Below are positions 1-10,450 of a stretch of DNA of 64,000 bases, piece after piece. Every line of letters begins with the position of its first letter. The first letter of the stretch is position 1. Source of the DNA: Clostridium moniliforme (GTDB lineage: Bacteria > Bacillota > Clostridia > Clostridiales > Clostridiaceae). Under the pieces are notes generated by a model. The model searched no databases. It was not told the DNA's origin and saw nothing but the letters and a program-made list of their open reading frames with translations. The DNA is taken from contig NZ_JAGGJZ010000003.1 in assembly GCF_017873235.1 (NCBI RefSeq), positions 124,001 through 188,000 on the forward strand, in the 5' to 3' direction. The translations under genes and the position numbers were made by a program.

Positions 1-272
1 CAAATATTAAACCATATCCAGGATATTCAGTTAAAGAAGGAACTAAGATAACATTATATACAGAAGGAAATAATAGTAATAAAGAAGCTATTGTTATGCC
101 AGATGTTAGAGGATACTCAAAAGAAGCAGCAAATAAACTTTTAATTGGTCTTGGATTATATGTAAAATTTGAAGGTGAAGGTAAAGTAACCAACCAAAGC
201 GTACCAAGTGGGGAATTAATTAATAAGGGAACTAATGTTAAGTTAACTTTAAATTCAGATTATAAAGATTAA
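1..272 (+). CDS. spoVD: C-terminal end of SpoVD-type penicillin-binding protein (partial)
   Basis: Only the last 89 codons are present; the gene enters from the left edge in the frame starting at base 3. The residues form PASTA-like repeats (MPDVRGYSKEAANKLLIGLG, then VPSGELINKGTNVKLTL), the extracytoplasmic modules at the C-terminus of class B penicillin-binding transpeptidases. SpoVD builds the spore cortex; the vegetative paralogue is FtsI/PBP2. The gene lies just before murE, as spoVD does in clostridial dcw clusters, so SpoVD is the likely identity. The catalytic domain is outside the window, so the SpoVD versus FtsI choice rests on context. Confidence 0.8.
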   Translation, partial: NIKPYPGYSVKEGTKITLYTEGNNSNKEAIVMPDVRGYSKEAANKLLIGLGLYVKFEGEGKVTNQSVPSGELINKGTNVKLTLNSDYKD

Positions 273-286
273 ATTCTTAATTGTTA

Positions 287-322
287 TAGCATGTAGGGAG
301 GAAAGCCTTACATGCTATTTTA
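287..322 (+). terminator. Rho-independent terminator after spoVD
   Basis: Stem TAGCATGTA / TACATGCTA followed by TTTTAAA. It separates spoVD from murE, so murE is probably read from its own promoter in the next 60 bases as well as by read-through. Confidence 0.7.
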
Positions 323-380
323 AACATTAAAGGTAATTATAGATAGATAAATAGCATATTATTTTAAAGGAGATGGTTAA

Positions 381-1835
381 ATGAAATTATCTAATCTATT
401 AGAAGGACTTAATTATGAAGTAGTTAAAGGAAATTGTGATATTGAAATTAAAAATATTAACTATGATAGTAGAAAAATAAAGGAAGGAGATGTTTTTGTT
501 TGTATTAAAGGCTTTGCAAGTGATGGACATAAGTTTATTGATAGTGCAATAGAAAAAGGTGCGAAAGTCATAATATGTGAAGACGATGTTCTTATTAATA
601 ATGATGTAACTATAATAAAATTTAAAGATACAAGGAAAGCATTAGCTAATATTGGAGCAAAATATTATGATAATCCAAGTGAAAAACTTAATATTATAGG
701 TATAACAGGAACAAATGGAAAAACAACTACTGCTTTCATGATAAAGGATATATTAGAAAAGTCAGGAGAAAAGGTTGGCTTAATAGGTACTATTGCCAAT
801 TACATAGGAAACAAAAAGATAGATACAGAAAGAACAACTCCAGAATCATTAGAATTACAAGAATTATTTAAAAAAATGGTTGATGAAGGTGTTAAATATT
901 GTGTTATGGAAGTTTCTTCTCATTCATTAGAATTAGATAGAGTTTATGGAGTTAAATTTAAGGTAGGTATATTTACTAACTTAACAAGGGATCATTTAGA
1001 TTTTCATAAAACATTTGAAAATTATTATAAAGCAAAATATAAACTATTCCAAAGAAGTGAAATTAGTATAATAAATATAGATGATAATTATGGAGTTAGA
1101 ATAACAGAAGACTTAAGAAAAGAAAACATAAATAATTTTATGACATATAGTATTAAAAATTCAGCAGATATAATGGCAAAAAATGAAGTTTTAGAAAGTA
1201 TGGACATTATATTTAATCTTTCAATAGATGGAAAAACTGAAAAAATAATTTTAGGAATTCCAGGAGAATATAATGTATATAATGCATTAGGTGCAATTGG
1301 AGGATGTTATAACCTTGGAATAAATTTAGAAAATATAAAACTTGGTTTAAGTAATGTTGTTGTGCCTGGTAGATGTGAAAGAGTTTCAAAAAAATATAAT
1401 CTTCCATATGAAATAATAATTGATTATGCTCATACTCCAGATGGATTAGAAAATATATTAAAAACAGCAAGAGAATTTACTAAAGGAAGATTAATATCTG
1501 TTTTTGGTTGCGGAGGAGATAGAGATAAAGTTAAAAGACCACAAATGGGTAAAATAGGTACAGAACTTTCTGATATAGCAATAATAACATCAGATAATCC
1601 AAGAAGTGAAGATGCAGAAAGTATAATAAATGATGTGCTAGAAGGTATAGATAAAGATAATTATATAAAAATTGTAAATAGACAAGATGGTATAAAAAAG
1701 GCTATGGAAATTGCAAAAGATGGAGATGTAATAGTTATAGCTGGAAAAGGTCACGAAACATATCAAATATTAAATACAGGTAAAATTCATTTTGATGAAA
1801 GAGAAATTATAGATGAAATTTTAAAAAAGAACTAG
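381..1835 (+). CDS. murE: UDP-MurNAc-tripeptide synthetase MurE
   Basis: ATP-dependent Mur ligase that adds the third, diamino-acid residue to UDP-MurNAc-L-Ala-D-Glu in the cytoplasm. At 484 aa it has the full family length. The ATP-binding loop GTNGKTTT is at residues 110-117, with the central-domain HSLELDR segment and a C-terminal DNPR motif at 405-408. DNPR is the signature of diaminopimelate-adding MurE rather than lysine-adding enzymes, and dapF lies in the same window. The ATG is preceded by AAAGGAGATGG. It is followed 11 bases later by murF. Confidence 0.96.
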   Translation: MKLSNLLEGLNYEVVKGNCDIEIKNINYDSRKIKEGDVFVCIKGFASDGHKFIDSAIEKGAKVIICEDDVLINNDVTIIKFKDTRKALANIGAKYYDNPSEKLNIIGITGTNGKTTTAFMIKDILEKSGEKVGLIGTIANYIGNKKIDTERTTPESLELQELFKKMVDEGVKYCVMEVSSHSLELDRVYGVKFKVGIFTNLTRDHLDFHKTFENYYKAKYKLFQRSEISIINIDDNYGVRITEDLRKENINNFMTYSIKNSADIMAKNEVLESMDIIFNLSIDGKTEKIILGIPGEYNVYNALGAIGGCYNLGINLENIKLGLSNVVVPGRCERVSKKYNLPYEIIIDYAHTPDGLENILKTAREFTKGRLISVFGCGGDRDKVKRPQMGKIGTELSDIAIITSDNPRSEDAESIINDVLEGIDKDNYIKIVNRQDGIKKAMEIAKDGDVIVIAGKGHETYQILNTGKIHFDEREIIDEILKKN

Positions 1836-1846
1836 AGGTGTAATTT

Positions 1847-3202
1847 ATGGAATTAACATTTAAAGAGTTACTTGAATATTCAGGTGGAGAAATAGTAGTA
1901 GATAATGAAAATAAAAATTTTAATGAGTTATCAACAGATACTAGAAATATAAAAGATGAAAATATATTTTTAGCATTAAAGGGAGAAAATTTTAATGGTA
2001 ATAAATATATTAAAGAAGCTTTTAATAAAGGAGCAACAATTGCAATAGTAGATGAAATTCTTTTTGATAAAGAAGATATAAATGGAGTAGTTATTAAAGT
2101 AAAAGATGGAAAAAAAGCTCTTTTAGATATAGCTAAGGGATATAGAGAAAAGTTAGGACTTAAGGTTGTTGGAATAACTGGTTCAACAGGGAAAACATCA
2201 ACTAAGGATTTAGTTAGTGCATTTTTAAGCGGAAAATATAAAGTTTTCAAAACAAAGGGTAACTTTAACAACGAAATAGGACTTCCTTTAATGGTTTTAC
2301 AATTAGACAGTTCAGTAGATGTTGCAGTTCTTGAAATGGGAATGAGTAATTTTAATGAAATTCATAATCTTGCAAGTTGTGCAAAGCCTGATATTGCAAT
2401 GATTACAAATATTGGTGTCTCACATATAGAAAACTTAAAGACAAGAGAAAATATTTTAAAAGCTAAAATGGAGATAACAGATTTCTTCACTAAAGATAGT
2501 ACTCTTATAATTAATGGTGAAGATGATATGCTTAAAAAAATTGGTAGAAAAGAGTATGAAATAATAAAAATTGGTTATAATGAAAGTTATGATTATTATG
2601 GAAGTAATATTGAGTTAACTAAGGATACAACTTCCTTTGATTTTAATTATAAAGGAGAAAAGCATAGAATAACACTTCCTATGGTTGGAGCACACAATGT
2701 TTTAAATGCTCTACTAGGAATAGGAGCAGCTTTTAAACTTGGACTTACAGTAGATGAAATTTTAGAAGGACTTAAAAATATAGAAGCAACTTCAATGAGA
2801 TTAGAATTTATTGAAGGAGATAAAATTGAAATAATAAATGACTGTTATAATGCAAGTCCAGATTCTATGAAAGCAGCACTTGATGTTTTAAATAGTAGAA
2901 CTGGAAGAAAAATTGCAATACTTGGAACTATGAGAGAACTTGGAGATGAATCTTCAAGATGTCATAGGGAAGTTGGAGAATATGCAAGAGATAAGGTCGA
3001 TATGCTTATTACTTGTGGTGAGTTTATAGATGATTTCAAAGAAGGCTTTGAAAAAGAAGAAATAAAATTATATAATACAAAGGTAAAACTAATAAACGAC
3101 TTAAATTCAATCATTAAACCTTTCGATGTTATATTAGTAAAAGCATCAAGAGGAGAAAAATTCGAAGAAATAGTCGAGGCATTAAAAAATATTAAACAAT
3201 AA
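1847..3202 (+). CDS. murF: UDP-MurNAc-tripeptide--D-Ala-D-Ala ligase MurF
   Basis: Mur ligase that adds the D-Ala-D-Ala dipeptide, completing the cytoplasmic pentapeptide precursor. It is 451 aa with the ATP loop [10 protein letters not shown] starting at residue 112, then the typical [15 protein letters not shown] and [15 protein letters not shown] segments of the central and C-terminal domains. The start ATG follows an AGAGGTG ribosome site. The gene sits between murE and mraY, the usual order. Confidence 0.96.
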   Translation: MELTFKELLEYSGGEIVVDNENKNFNELSTDTRNIKDENIFLALKGENFNGNKYIKEAFNKGATIAIVDEILFDKEDINGVVIKVKDGKKALLDIAKGYREKLGLKVVGITGSTGKTSTKDLVSAFLSGKYKVFKTKGNFNNEIGLPLMVLQLDSSVDVAVLEMGMSNFNEIHNLASCAKPDIAMITNIGVSHIENLKTRENILKAKMEITDFFTKDSTLIINGEDDMLKKIGRKEYEIIKIGYNESYDYYGSNIELTKDTTSFDFNYKGEKHRITLPMVGAHNVLNALLGIGAAFKLGLTVDEILEGLKNIEATSMRLEFIEGDKIEIINDCYNASPDSMKAALDVLNSRTGRKIAILGTMRELGDESSRCHREVGEYARDKVDMLITCGEFIDDFKEGFEKEEIKLYNTKVKLINDLNSIIKPFDVILVKASRGEKFEEIVEALKNIKQ

Positions 3203-3246
3203 CGAAGGAGGTGAACTGTCAAAGAATAATATCTTTGATAGTACAG

Positions 3247-4221
3247 ATGGGGGATTTTTTTAGTAGTTTTATAAATCCAATGATGCTTTTAGCATTAGGA
3301 TTAGGTTTTATTATATCAATAATATTAGGACCGATATTTATACCAATTTTACACAAGTTTAAATTTGGGCAAAACATAAGAGAAGAAGGACCAAAAAGTC
3401 ATTTAAAAAAAGCTGGTACTCCAACAATGGGAGGAATTATATTTATAATAGCCGTTACTATTGCAATGCTTGTTATGAGGTATAACGTATATAGTAAAGG
3501 TATGATAATTTTATATTCAATGATAGCTTTTGGTTTTATAGGATTTTTAGATGATATGCTTAAGATCATACATAAAAATAATTTAGGATTAAGAGCATGG
3601 CAAAAAATGTTATTATTACTTTTGTTTTCAGTAGCAATGGCTTATTATAGTTATACTGTTTTAGGAAGTGAAATAATTGTTCCATTCTTAGGATTTAATA
3701 TAAATTTAGGAATTTTATATATTCCTTTTGTAATAATTTATTATGCAGCAACAACAAATGCTGTAAATCTTACAGATGGACTAGATGGACTTGCAACAAC
3801 AGTTACAATAATAGTTCTTATATTCTTTACAATAGTTTCTTATAACAATAAAAGTTATGAAGTAGCTACATTTTCAATAGCGTTAATTGGAGGGCTTTTA
3901 GGATTCTTAAAATATAATGCTTATCCTGCAAAAATATTTATGGGAGATACTGGTTCACTAGCTTTAGGTGGAGCAATAGCTAGTATTGCTCTTATGCTTA
4001 AGAATCCATTTGTAGTTGTAGTTGTTGGAGGAATTTACGTTTTTGAAACATTATCAGTAATAATACAAGTAGTTTCTTTTAAAACAACAGGGAAAAGAGT
4101 ATTTAAAATGGCACCAGTTCATCATCATTTTGAACAATTAGGATGGTCAGAAAGAAAAATTGTTACAATATTTTCAATTATTACTATTATCCTTTGTATT
4201 ATAGGGGGTATTTCACTTTAG
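3247..4221 (+). CDS. mraY: Phospho-MurNAc-pentapeptide transferase MraY
   Basis: Integral membrane enzyme that makes lipid I by moving phospho-MurNAc-pentapeptide onto undecaprenyl phosphate. It shows about ten hydrophobic segments and the family motifs: FLDDMLK on a cytoplasmic loop, [24 protein letters not shown] and a C-terminal APVHHHFE histidine motif. Start choice is uncertain. A strong AAGGAGGTGA lies at 3205-3214 but is too close to an in-frame GTG at 3211; ATG 3247 is chosen because the membrane domain begins right after it. Confidence 0.93.
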   Translation: MGDFFSSFINPMMLLALGLGFIISIILGPIFIPILHKFKFGQNIREEGPKSHLKKAGTPTMGGIIFIIAVTIAMLVMRYNVYSKGMIILYSMIAFGFIGFLDDMLKIIHKNNLGLRAWQKMLLLLLFSVAMAYYSYTVLGSEIIVPFLGFNINLGILYIPFVIIYYAATTNAVNLTDGLDGLATTVTIIVLIFFTIVSYNNKSYEVATFSIALIGGLLGFLKYNAYPAKIFMGDTGSLALGGAIASIALMLKNPFVVVVVGGIYVFETLSVIIQVVSFKTTGKRVFKMAPVHHHFEQLGWSERKIVTIFSIITIILCIIGGISL

Positions 4222-4245
4222 CAATATATAGTGGAGGAATTTTTT

Positions 4246-5376
4246 ATGAAAAAGAGAAAACCAAAAGGAAAGAGGATGGGCGAAATTGATTATGGTATAT
4301 TTTGTACTATAATACTACTTCTTGCAATAGGTGTTGTAATGGTATATTCAGCAAGTTCTTATTATGCTATGTTTCATTATAATGACAGTATGCATTATTT
4401 GAAAAGACAGGTAATATGGAGCGTTTTAGGTATAGCTGCAATGATGTTCATGATGGCTTTTGATTATCATAAATTAAAAAGATATACACTTATAGCATTA
4501 GTAGCAACAATACCTTTATTACTATTAGTTTTTGCTTTTGAAGGTGTAAATGGAGCTCAAAGATGGATTCAACTTGGACCATTTTCATTTCAGCCTTCAG
4601 AACTTGCAAAATATGTTGTTGTGCTTTATTTAGCAATGTTTTTAGAAAAAAAAGGTGATGGAATTAAAAAGTTAAAAACAGGAGTTATTCCTTGCTTTTT
4701 TGTTGCAGGAGTTTTTGCAGCTTTAGTTTTGGCTGAAAAGAACTTAAGTATAGCATCTGTAATAATGATAGTTACTTTCGTAATGGTTTTTTCAGCAGGT
4801 GCAAGAAATAAACATATGTTTGGAATTATAGCACCAACATTAGTTTCAGCAGCTTTAGTTTTTGCCTTGGGAGAAGATTATAGAAGGGCAAGAATGCTTA
4901 ACTTTATAGATCCTTGGAAAGATCCTGCAAAAAATGGATATCAATTGATTCAATCTTTTTATGCTTTAGGGGCTGGAGGTATAACAGGACTTGGGCTTGG
5001 TCAATCAAGACAAAAAATGCTTTATATGCCAGAACCTCATAATGATTTTATATTTTCAATTATTGGAGAAGAACTTGGGTTAATTGGATGTTTAATAATA
5101 GTTTCTTTATTTGTAATTTTTGTTTGGAGAGGAATAAGAATTGCAATGAAAGCAAAAGATACTTATGGAAGCCTTTTAGCTATTGGAATAACATCAGTTA
5201 TAGCAGTTCAATCAATAATAAATATAGCTGTTGTAACAGGATCAATGCCAGTTACTGGTGTACCACTTCCATTTATAAGTTATGGTGGTACTTCATTAGT
5301 TATTAATATGATAGCCATGGGAATATTAATTAATATTTCAAGACAAGTAAGTGGTAAAGAAAAAATAGATAAATAG
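4246..5376 (+). CDS. spoVE: SEDS-family peptidoglycan polymerase, SpoVE/FtsW type
   Basis: Multi-pass membrane glycosyltransferase that polymerises lipid II together with a class B PBP. It is 376 aa with about ten transmembrane helices, an early YSASS motif, the extracellular FIDPWKDPAKNGYQ loop with the SEDS Asp region, and a C-terminal PLPFISYGGTS motif. The start ATG 4246 follows GGAGGAATTTTTT. Its position after mraY and close to spoVD suggests the SpoVE (cortex) role; FtsW (division) is the alternative, and sequence alone does not decide. murD and murG, often found near here, are absent. Confidence 0.88.
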   Translation: MKKRKPKGKRMGEIDYGIFCTIILLLAIGVVMVYSASSYYAMFHYNDSMHYLKRQVIWSVLGIAAMMFMMAFDYHKLKRYTLIALVATIPLLLLVFAFEGVNGAQRWIQLGPFSFQPSELAKYVVVLYLAMFLEKKGDGIKKLKTGVIPCFFVAGVFAALVLAEKNLSIASVIMIVTFVMVFSAGARNKHMFGIIAPTLVSAALVFALGEDYRRARMLNFIDPWKDPAKNGYQLIQSFYALGAGGITGLGLGQSRQKMLYMPEPHNDFIFSIIGEELGLIGCLIIVSLFVIFVWRGIRIAMKAKDTYGSLLAIGITSVIAVQSIINIAVVTGSMPVTGVPLPFISYGGTSLVINMIAMGILINISRQVSGKEKIDK

Positions 5377-5384
5377 TAATAAAG

Positions 5385-5418
5385 AACTTAGTGGATATTA
5401 TTCTGCTAAGTTTTTTTA
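5385..5418 (+). terminator. Terminator after spoVE/ftsW
   Basis: Inverted repeat AACTTAG / CTAAGTT with a run of seven T directly after. The following 100 bases carry no ORF and probably hold the promoter for ftsQ. Confidence 0.8.
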
Positions 5419-5533
5419 TTTAATATTGTAATAATTAATTCCTTGTTAAGAATTTATTGATGAAAAATAATTTTAACAGTGGTATTATATTAATGTATAT
5501 AAATAAAATATAGCAAGGATGGGTTTTTCACGT

Positions 5534-6298
5534 ATGGGAATAAGCGAAAACAGATACATAAAAAAAGCTAGGAGAAAGAGATTAATAAAAAGAATTATAT
5601 TTATAATTATTTTAATTATAATAGCTTCAGGACTTTTTGTAACAAAATCTAATGTGTTTTTAATTAAGAAAATAAATATTACAGGAGAAGATTTAATTAC
5701 AAAAGATATAATTTATAAAAAAGTCAATGAAATTAATGGTGAAAATATATTTTTTGTGAAGGGTAGTGAAATTGAAAAACTTCTCAAATCAGATCCCTAT
5801 GTTGATAAAATTACTATTAAAAGAAGATTGCCATCAACATTAGAAATAAATGTTAAAGAAAAAAATGTAGGCTATTATGTTAAAAATGGAAACAATTATG
5901 ATATTATTAGTTCTGATTTAGTTTTATTAGAAAAATCTAATGAGCTTAAAACAAAAGATTTAATTCAAATTACTGGACTTAATGGTACTAATAATAAATT
6001 AGGAGAAGAATATGTAAATACTAATGGTGATAAAAGATTACAAGATTTTCTTAGTAACCTTTATGAGGTAAAAAAAGCTAATAAAACAAATAACAAGATA
6101 ACTATGGTAAATGTTTCTAATATGAATAAAATGAAGGTTTATTTTAAGGATGTTGAAGTTAAGGTAGGAAATGGAGAAAATTTAGTAAACAAGATGAGAA
6201 CTGCTTTAAGTATACTAGAAGATAAAAAACTTAATTTTAAAAATGGATATATAGATTTAAGTTTTGATGGTACACCAGTAATTAAAGAAAAGAATTAG
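5534..6298 (+). CDS. ftsQ: Cell division protein FtsQ/DivIB
   Basis: Bitopic divisome protein linking early and late division proteins. A basic N-terminus (KKARRKRLIKR) precedes one transmembrane helix (about residues 20-40), then a POTRA domain (VFLIKKINITGEDLITKDIIYKKV) and the FtsQ beta domain. It is about 254 aa from ATG 5534; an earlier in-frame ATG at 5519 sits directly on the AAGG ribosome site and is less likely. It starts a transcription unit with the DUF881/sbp genes. Confidence 0.88.
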   Translation: MGISENRYIKKARRKRLIKRIIFIIILIIIASGLFVTKSNVFLIKKINITGEDLITKDIIYKKVNEINGENIFFVKGSEIEKLLKSDPYVDKITIKRRLPSTLEINVKEKNVGYYVKNGNNYDIISSDLVLLEKSNELKTKDLIQITGLNGTNNKLGEEYVNTNGDKRLQDFLSNLYEVKKANKTNNKITMVNVSNMNKMKVYFKDVEVKVGNGENLVNKMRTALSILEDKKLNFKNGYIDLSFDGTPVIKEKN

Positions 6299-6313
6299 GG
6301 AGGTTATATAAAA

Positions 6314-7051
6314 ATGAAGAAGTCCACTTCTCAGATTTCAATTGCAATTGTATGTGCATTGCTAGGATTTCTCCTGGTATATCAATTTAAAGTTTTAAGT
6401 AAAAATAATGAAAGTAAAATAGAAAATTATAATAAAAATGATATAATTGCAGAAATAGATAGTTTAAAGAAAGAAAAAGAAGAACTTCAAAATAAAAATA
6501 ATTCTTTAAGTGAAGAACTTAAAAAGTTAGAAGAAGCTGCCTCAAAAGAAGGTAATGTTGGTAAAGAAATAAAAAATCAATTAGATTCTGCTAGAATGCA
6601 TTTAGGATTAGTTGATGTAAAAGGCCCAGGAGTAATTATAAAAATAACTCCTAAAACTTCAATATTTAATTCAAATAGTGGAGATGCAGGAAGAAGTATA
6701 AATGATGAAGAGTTAATACATATAATAAATTTACTTTGGTATTCAAAAGCAGAGGCTATTTCAGTAAATGGTTATAGAATAACTCCTCAAACTGGAATAA
6801 AAAATTCTAGCAATTATATATGGATAGGATCAGCTGGTAAAGTTAGCCCTAAAGAACCAATTACAATAAAAGCAATTGGAGATAAGGCAAGATTAAATGT
6901 AGGCTTAAACTTTCCAGGATCATTGGATTTTGGTGCACTCCAAAATTATAATTGTGAAGTGGAACAAAGTGATAGTATAGTTATAAATAAAACAACTCAA
7001 ACAATTAAGAGTGATTATTTAAAACCAGTTGGTAAAAAGGAGGAGAAATAA
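6314..7051 (+). CDS. DUF881-family membrane-anchored protein (first copy)
   Basis: 245 aa: N-terminal transmembrane helix, a coiled coil at about residues 45-80 (SLKKEKEELQNKNNSLSEEL), then the DUF881 domain (KGPGVIIKI, AEAISVNGYRITPQT). The family occurs in pairs next to ftsQ and sbp in Firmicutes and Actinobacteria and is thought to have an envelope or division role; no enzymatic activity is known. Its stop overlaps the start of sbp by one base, suggesting translational coupling. Confidence 0.85.
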   Translation: MKKSTSQISIAIVCALLGFLLVYQFKVLSKNNESKIENYNKNDIIAEIDSLKKEKEELQNKNNSLSEELKKLEEAASKEGNVGKEIKNQLDSARMHLGLVDVKGPGVIIKITPKTSIFNSNSGDAGRSINDEELIHIINLLWYSKAEAISVNGYRITPQTGIKNSSNYIWIGSAGKVSPKEPITIKAIGDKARLNVGLNFPGSLDFGALQNYNCEVEQSDSIVINKTTQTIKSDYLKPVGKKEEK

Positions 7052-7392
7052 TGATACCTTTTATAGGCTTATTAATAGGAATAATATTTGGTTTTGTTTT
7101 TGATGTTAATATACCAGATAAATTGTCTCCTTACATGTCAGTTGCTATACTTGCTTGTTTAGATTCAGTTTTTGGTGCTATTAGAGCAAATCTATCAAAA
7201 AACTTTCAACCAGATATATTTATTTCGGGTTTTTTTGGAAATGCATTACTTGCAGCAGGACTTGCTTATCTTGGAGATAAATTAGGTATACCAATTTATA
7301 TTGCAGCAGTAATAGTATTTGGCGGTAGAATATTCAATAACTTTGCAATTATAAGAAGACTTATTTTGGAAAAAATTAAGTCACACCAGTAA
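7051..7392 (+). CDS. sbp: Small basic protein Sbp (DUF1290)
   Basis: 113-residue integral membrane protein with about four short hydrophobic segments and the conserved central segment LACLDSVFGAIRANL...FISGFFGNALLAA typical of DUF1290. Genes of this family lie between DUF881 genes downstream of ftsQ, and that order is kept here. Function unknown; context suggests an envelope or division role. Confidence 0.86.
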   Translation: MIPFIGLLIGIIFGFVFDVNIPDKLSPYMSVAILACLDSVFGAIRANLSKNFQPDIFISGFFGNALLAAGLAYLGDKLGIPIYIAAVIVFGGRIFNNFAIIRRLILEKIKSHQ

Positions 7393-7403
7393 GAGGTAAC
7401 AAT

Positions 7404-8138
7404 ATGAAGAAATCTAATGGCGGATTAATGGTTTTTTTTGCATCAATTGTAGTTGGATTGCTAATAGCATTTAATATGAATTTTAATAGAATAATAGGAA
7501 GTTCAATGCAACTTAGTGCTAAAGATTATAAGGATGCGATAAATGAAAAAAGTGATTTATATAAAGAAATTTCTAATTTAAAAAAGAGAAATAAAGAGAT
7601 GCAAGAAACTATAAATCAATACAAATATGATGACAAAAAACAAGACAATGTATTAGACAGCATGAAAAGTCAGTTAAAGGATTATGGTATGATTACAGGA
7701 CTTAGAGAAGTAAGAGGACCTGGGATATTATTAAAAATAAATGATGGAAATATAGATACAAATAGGGATACTGAGTTTGAAGCTAAGTCAAAAATTTTTC
7801 ATGATAATGATATGGCACTTGTTTTAAATGATTTAAGAAAAGCTGGGGCAGAAGCAATAAGTATTAATAATCATAGGATTATTCCTAGTAGTGGAGTGAT
7901 TTGTAACTGGGCATTTTTGGGGTTTGAAGATGATTCAACAGAATATGCACCTTTTTATATTTATGCAATTGGAGATCCAGATGTTCTAAAGACATCTTTA
8001 TTAGAGGATGGAAGTCATATTAGAGAATTAATGATTAGAGAGCTATCAGTGCAAATAGAAAAAAAAGATAATATAGTAATGCCCGCAGCACCTAGATTAG
8101 GTTCCACTGAGTATATGAAGGAATATATAGAAAAATAA
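7404..8138 (+). CDS. DUF881-family membrane-anchored protein (second copy)
   Basis: 244 aa with an N-terminal transmembrane helix (about 8-25), a coiled coil (YKEISNLKKRNKEMQETINQ) and a DUF881 domain (VRGPGILLKI, AEAISINNHRIIPSSG). It is paralogous to the protein at 6314. The two copies flank sbp, the usual layout. It starts 11 bases after the sbp stop with AGAGGTAAC. Confidence 0.85.
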   Translation: MKKSNGGLMVFFASIVVGLLIAFNMNFNRIIGSSMQLSAKDYKDAINEKSDLYKEISNLKKRNKEMQETINQYKYDDKKQDNVLDSMKSQLKDYGMITGLREVRGPGILLKINDGNIDTNRDTEFEAKSKIFHDNDMALVLNDLRKAGAEAISINNHRIIPSSGVICNWAFLGFEDDSTEYAPFYIYAIGDPDVLKTSLLEDGSHIRELMIRELSVQIEKKDNIVMPAAPRLGSTEYMKEYIEK

Positions 8139-8229
8139 TAAAAAAATAATAAAAATTTTAGAGGAAATTGCAAACAAATGAAGAATAATAATATGTAAGA
8201 GTGAGAGCTTTTTTAAGGAGGTCTTTTAT

Positions 8230-8892
8230 TTGAGTATAAGGGAAAACATAGAAAATATAGAAAAAAGTATACCTAGTAATGTTAAACTTTTAGCTGTATC
8301 TAAAACGAGAAATATAGAAGAAATGGAAGAAGCTTACGATACTGGTATAAGAGATTTTGCAGAAAATAAAGTTCAAGAACTTATGCGAAAGGAAGAAAGT
8401 TTTCATAAAGATGTAAGATGGCATCTAATTGGTAAATTACAAACTAATAAAGTAAAATATATAGTTGGTAAAGTCCATTTAATTCATTCCCTTTCAAGTA
8501 TAAAGCTTTTAGAAAAAATAGAAGAGCTTTATGGAAAAGAAAATCTTATAGCAAATACATTAATTCAAATAAACATAGGAAGAGAAGAGAGTAAAAGTGG
8601 AGTTTTATTAGAAGATTTAGAAGAATTAATTGTAAAGGTAGAAGAATGTAATCATGTAAAGGTAAAGGGAATAATGGTTATTATACCTAAGGGAGATGAA
8701 GAAAGTAATAGATATTACTTTAAAGAAACTAATAAGATTTTTTTAGATTTACAAAAAAGAAAATTTAAAAATATTAATATGAAAATACTATCTATGGGAA
8801 TGACTCATGATTATAAAATTGCCATAGAAGAAGGATCAAATATGGTTCGAATTGGAACTGGAATATTTGGAGAAAGAAATTATAATATTTAG
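8230..8892 (+). CDS. YggS-family PLP homeostasis protein
   Basis: 220-residue PLP-binding single-barrel protein of the YggS/YlmE/PROSC family, which buffers pyridoxal phosphate and affects amino acid pools. The PLP lysine is in LLAVSKTR; the family block DFAENKVQELMRK and the RIGTGIFGER end are present. The start is TTG at 8230 after a strong AAGGAGGTC. It opens the ylm block (yggS-sepF-yggT-ylmH-divIVA) found downstream of the cell wall genes. Confidence 0.92.
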   Translation: MSIRENIENIEKSIPSNVKLLAVSKTRNIEEMEEAYDTGIRDFAENKVQELMRKEESFHKDVRWHLIGKLQTNKVKYIVGKVHLIHSLSSIKLLEKIEELYGKENLIANTLIQINIGREESKSGVLLEDLEELIVKVEECNHVKVKGIMVIIPKGDEESNRYYFKETNKIFLDLQKRKFKNINMKILSMGMTHDYKIAIEEGSNMVRIGTGIFGERNYNI

Positions 8893-8904
8893 GAGGATAA
8901 AAAA

Positions 8905-9375
8905 ATGGCAAATATGTTATCAAAAATGAAAAATATCTTAGGTTTTGGAGATTATGATGACGAATTTGAAGATGAGGAATTTGAAGATGAATTCGAAGAA
9001 ACAACAGAAGGAAATATGGCTATAGATGAAAATATAGAACCAGTTATTTCAGGAAAAAGATCAAATAAAGTTGTAAATATTCATACTTCAGCTTCAGCAA
9101 AGGTATTAATAACAAAGCCATCTGCTTATGAAGAAGCAATGGAAATATGTGATGCAGTTAGAAATAGAAGAATTGTTGTAGTAAATACAACTAATCTTGA
9201 TATAAGAACAGCTCAAAGATTATTAGACTTTATTGGTGGATCATGTTATGCACTACATGGTGACATTCAAGAAGTTGAGAAGAGAGTATATCTTTTATCA
9301 CCTTCAAATGTAGAAGTAACTAGTGAATTAAAAAGCGAATTAACTTCTAAAGCATTATTTAACTGGTCAAAATAA
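8905..9375 (+). CDS. sepF: Cell division protein SepF
   Basis: 156 aa. SepF is a membrane-associated partner of FtsZ that aligns the Z-ring and shapes the septum. Seen here are an N-terminal amphipathic segment ([12 protein letters not shown]), an acidic linker with repeated EDEEFEDEF-type residues, and the C-terminal dimer domain ([46 protein letters not shown]). Confidence 0.95.
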   Translation: MANMLSKMKNILGFGDYDDEFEDEEFEDEFEETTEGNMAIDENIEPVISGKRSNKVVNIHTSASAKVLITKPSAYEEAMEICDAVRNRRIVVVNTTNLDIRTAQRLLDFIGGSCYALHGDIQEVEKRVYLLSPSNVEVTSELKSELTSKALFNWSK

Positions 9376-9389
9376 TAGGGGGATGCTAG

Positions 9390-9665
9390 ATGAGTGGTAT
9401 GATAGCTAATTTTATCAACTCACTTTTTCGTGTTATGGAACTTGCTATTATTATAGAATGTCTCCTTTCATGGATTGTTAGAGATAGAAATAGTGGAATC
9501 ATGGGAGTTATAACAAGTTTTACAGATCCTATTTTAAAACCTTTTAGAATTCTTCAAGAAAAGCTTTTAGGAGACATTCCTATAGATATGTCACCTATAT
9601 TTGCATTTATTACTTTAGATTTATTAAAACCTATTGTTATGTCATTAGTGGTAGGTATATTGTAA
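9390..9665 (+). CDS. YggT-family membrane protein
   Basis: 91 aa with two or three hydrophobic segments and the family motif SWIVRD...SFTDPILKPFRILQEKLL. YggT proteins are small integral membrane proteins of unclear role; in Gram-positives the gene lies between sepF and ylmH and is linked to division. The ATG follows AGGGGGATGC. It ends 1 base before ylmH. Confidence 0.88.
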   Translation: MSGMIANFINSLFRVMELAIIIECLLSWIVRDRNSGIMGVITSFTDPILKPFRILQEKLLGDIPIDMSPIFAFITLDLLKPIVMSLVVGIL

Positions 9666-9666
9666 A

Positions 9667-10434
9667 ATGAATAAAGAATTTATATTGAAAAATTTTAATA
9701 ATGAAGATAAAGATAGTGTTATTAATTTATATGAGAAAATGATGTTTTCTTATGAAAGAAATATTCCTATGTTTGGCAATAATTTTTATTCGCCAAATAT
9801 ATGGAAGTTCTTTCAAGATGAGATAAAAATAAAAGATTTCAAAATTGAAAGTTTTGGATCATTTAAGGATTCAGAAAGAAGGATGATATCTTTTAATAAT
9901 ATTTATGATTTACCCTTTCCAATTAGGGTTTTAGAAATAAAAAGTACATCTAAGTTTAATGAAGTTTCTCATAGAAATTTTTTAGGTAGTATATTAGCAT
10001 TAGGAATTGAAAGAGATAAAATAGGAGACTTGATTGTAAAAGAAAATATTTGTTATGCAGCAGTACATGAAGATATAGCAGATTATATAATAATGAATCT
10101 AAAAAGGGTTTCTAAAGTACCTTGTAAAGTTAAAGAGATATTTGATGATATTTCTAGTATAAATAATAATTTTAAAGATGAAATTATTTTAGTTCCTTCA
10201 ATGAGAATAGATACAATTGTTGCTAAACTTATTAATAAATCTAGAGGAGTAGCACAAAAAATGATAGAAGAAGGAAATGTACTTATAAACTATAATATAA
10301 ATAGAAATAAAAGTTTAGAAGTTAATGAAGATGATAGAGTAACTATAAGAAGATATGGTAAATTTATTATAGGGGATTGTACAGGCTATAGTAAAAGTGG
10401 CAAATGTAAAATAAATATAAAAAAATATACATAA
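9667..10434 (+). CDS. YlmH family RNA-binding (S4 domain) protein
   Basis: 255 aa. The C-terminal S4 RNA-binding domain (MRIDTIVAKLINKSRGVAQKM, IEEGNVLIN, DRVTIRRYGKFIIG) follows an N-terminal YlmH-specific domain. In Bacillus and Streptococcus the family associates with the ribosome; a role with peptidyl-tRNA on the large subunit has been proposed. Located as expected between yggT and divIVA. Confidence 0.86.
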   Translation: MNKEFILKNFNNEDKDSVINLYEKMMFSYERNIPMFGNNFYSPNIWKFFQDEIKIKDFKIESFGSFKDSERRMISFNNIYDLPFPIRVLEIKSTSKFNEVSHRNFLGSILALGIERDKIGDLIVKENICYAAVHEDIADYIIMNLKRVSKVPCKVKEIFDDISSINNNFKDEIILVPSMRIDTIVAKLINKSRGVAQKMIEEGNVLINYNINRNKSLEVNEDDRVTIRRYGKFIIGDCTGYSKSGKCKINIKKYT

Positions 10435-10450
10435 TAGAGGTGTGGAAATA

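Noticed and set aside
5088-5306. 72-aa ORF inside spoVE/ftsW
   Set aside because: It lies wholly within a conserved SEDS gene in another frame and shows biased Asn/Cys/Ser content.
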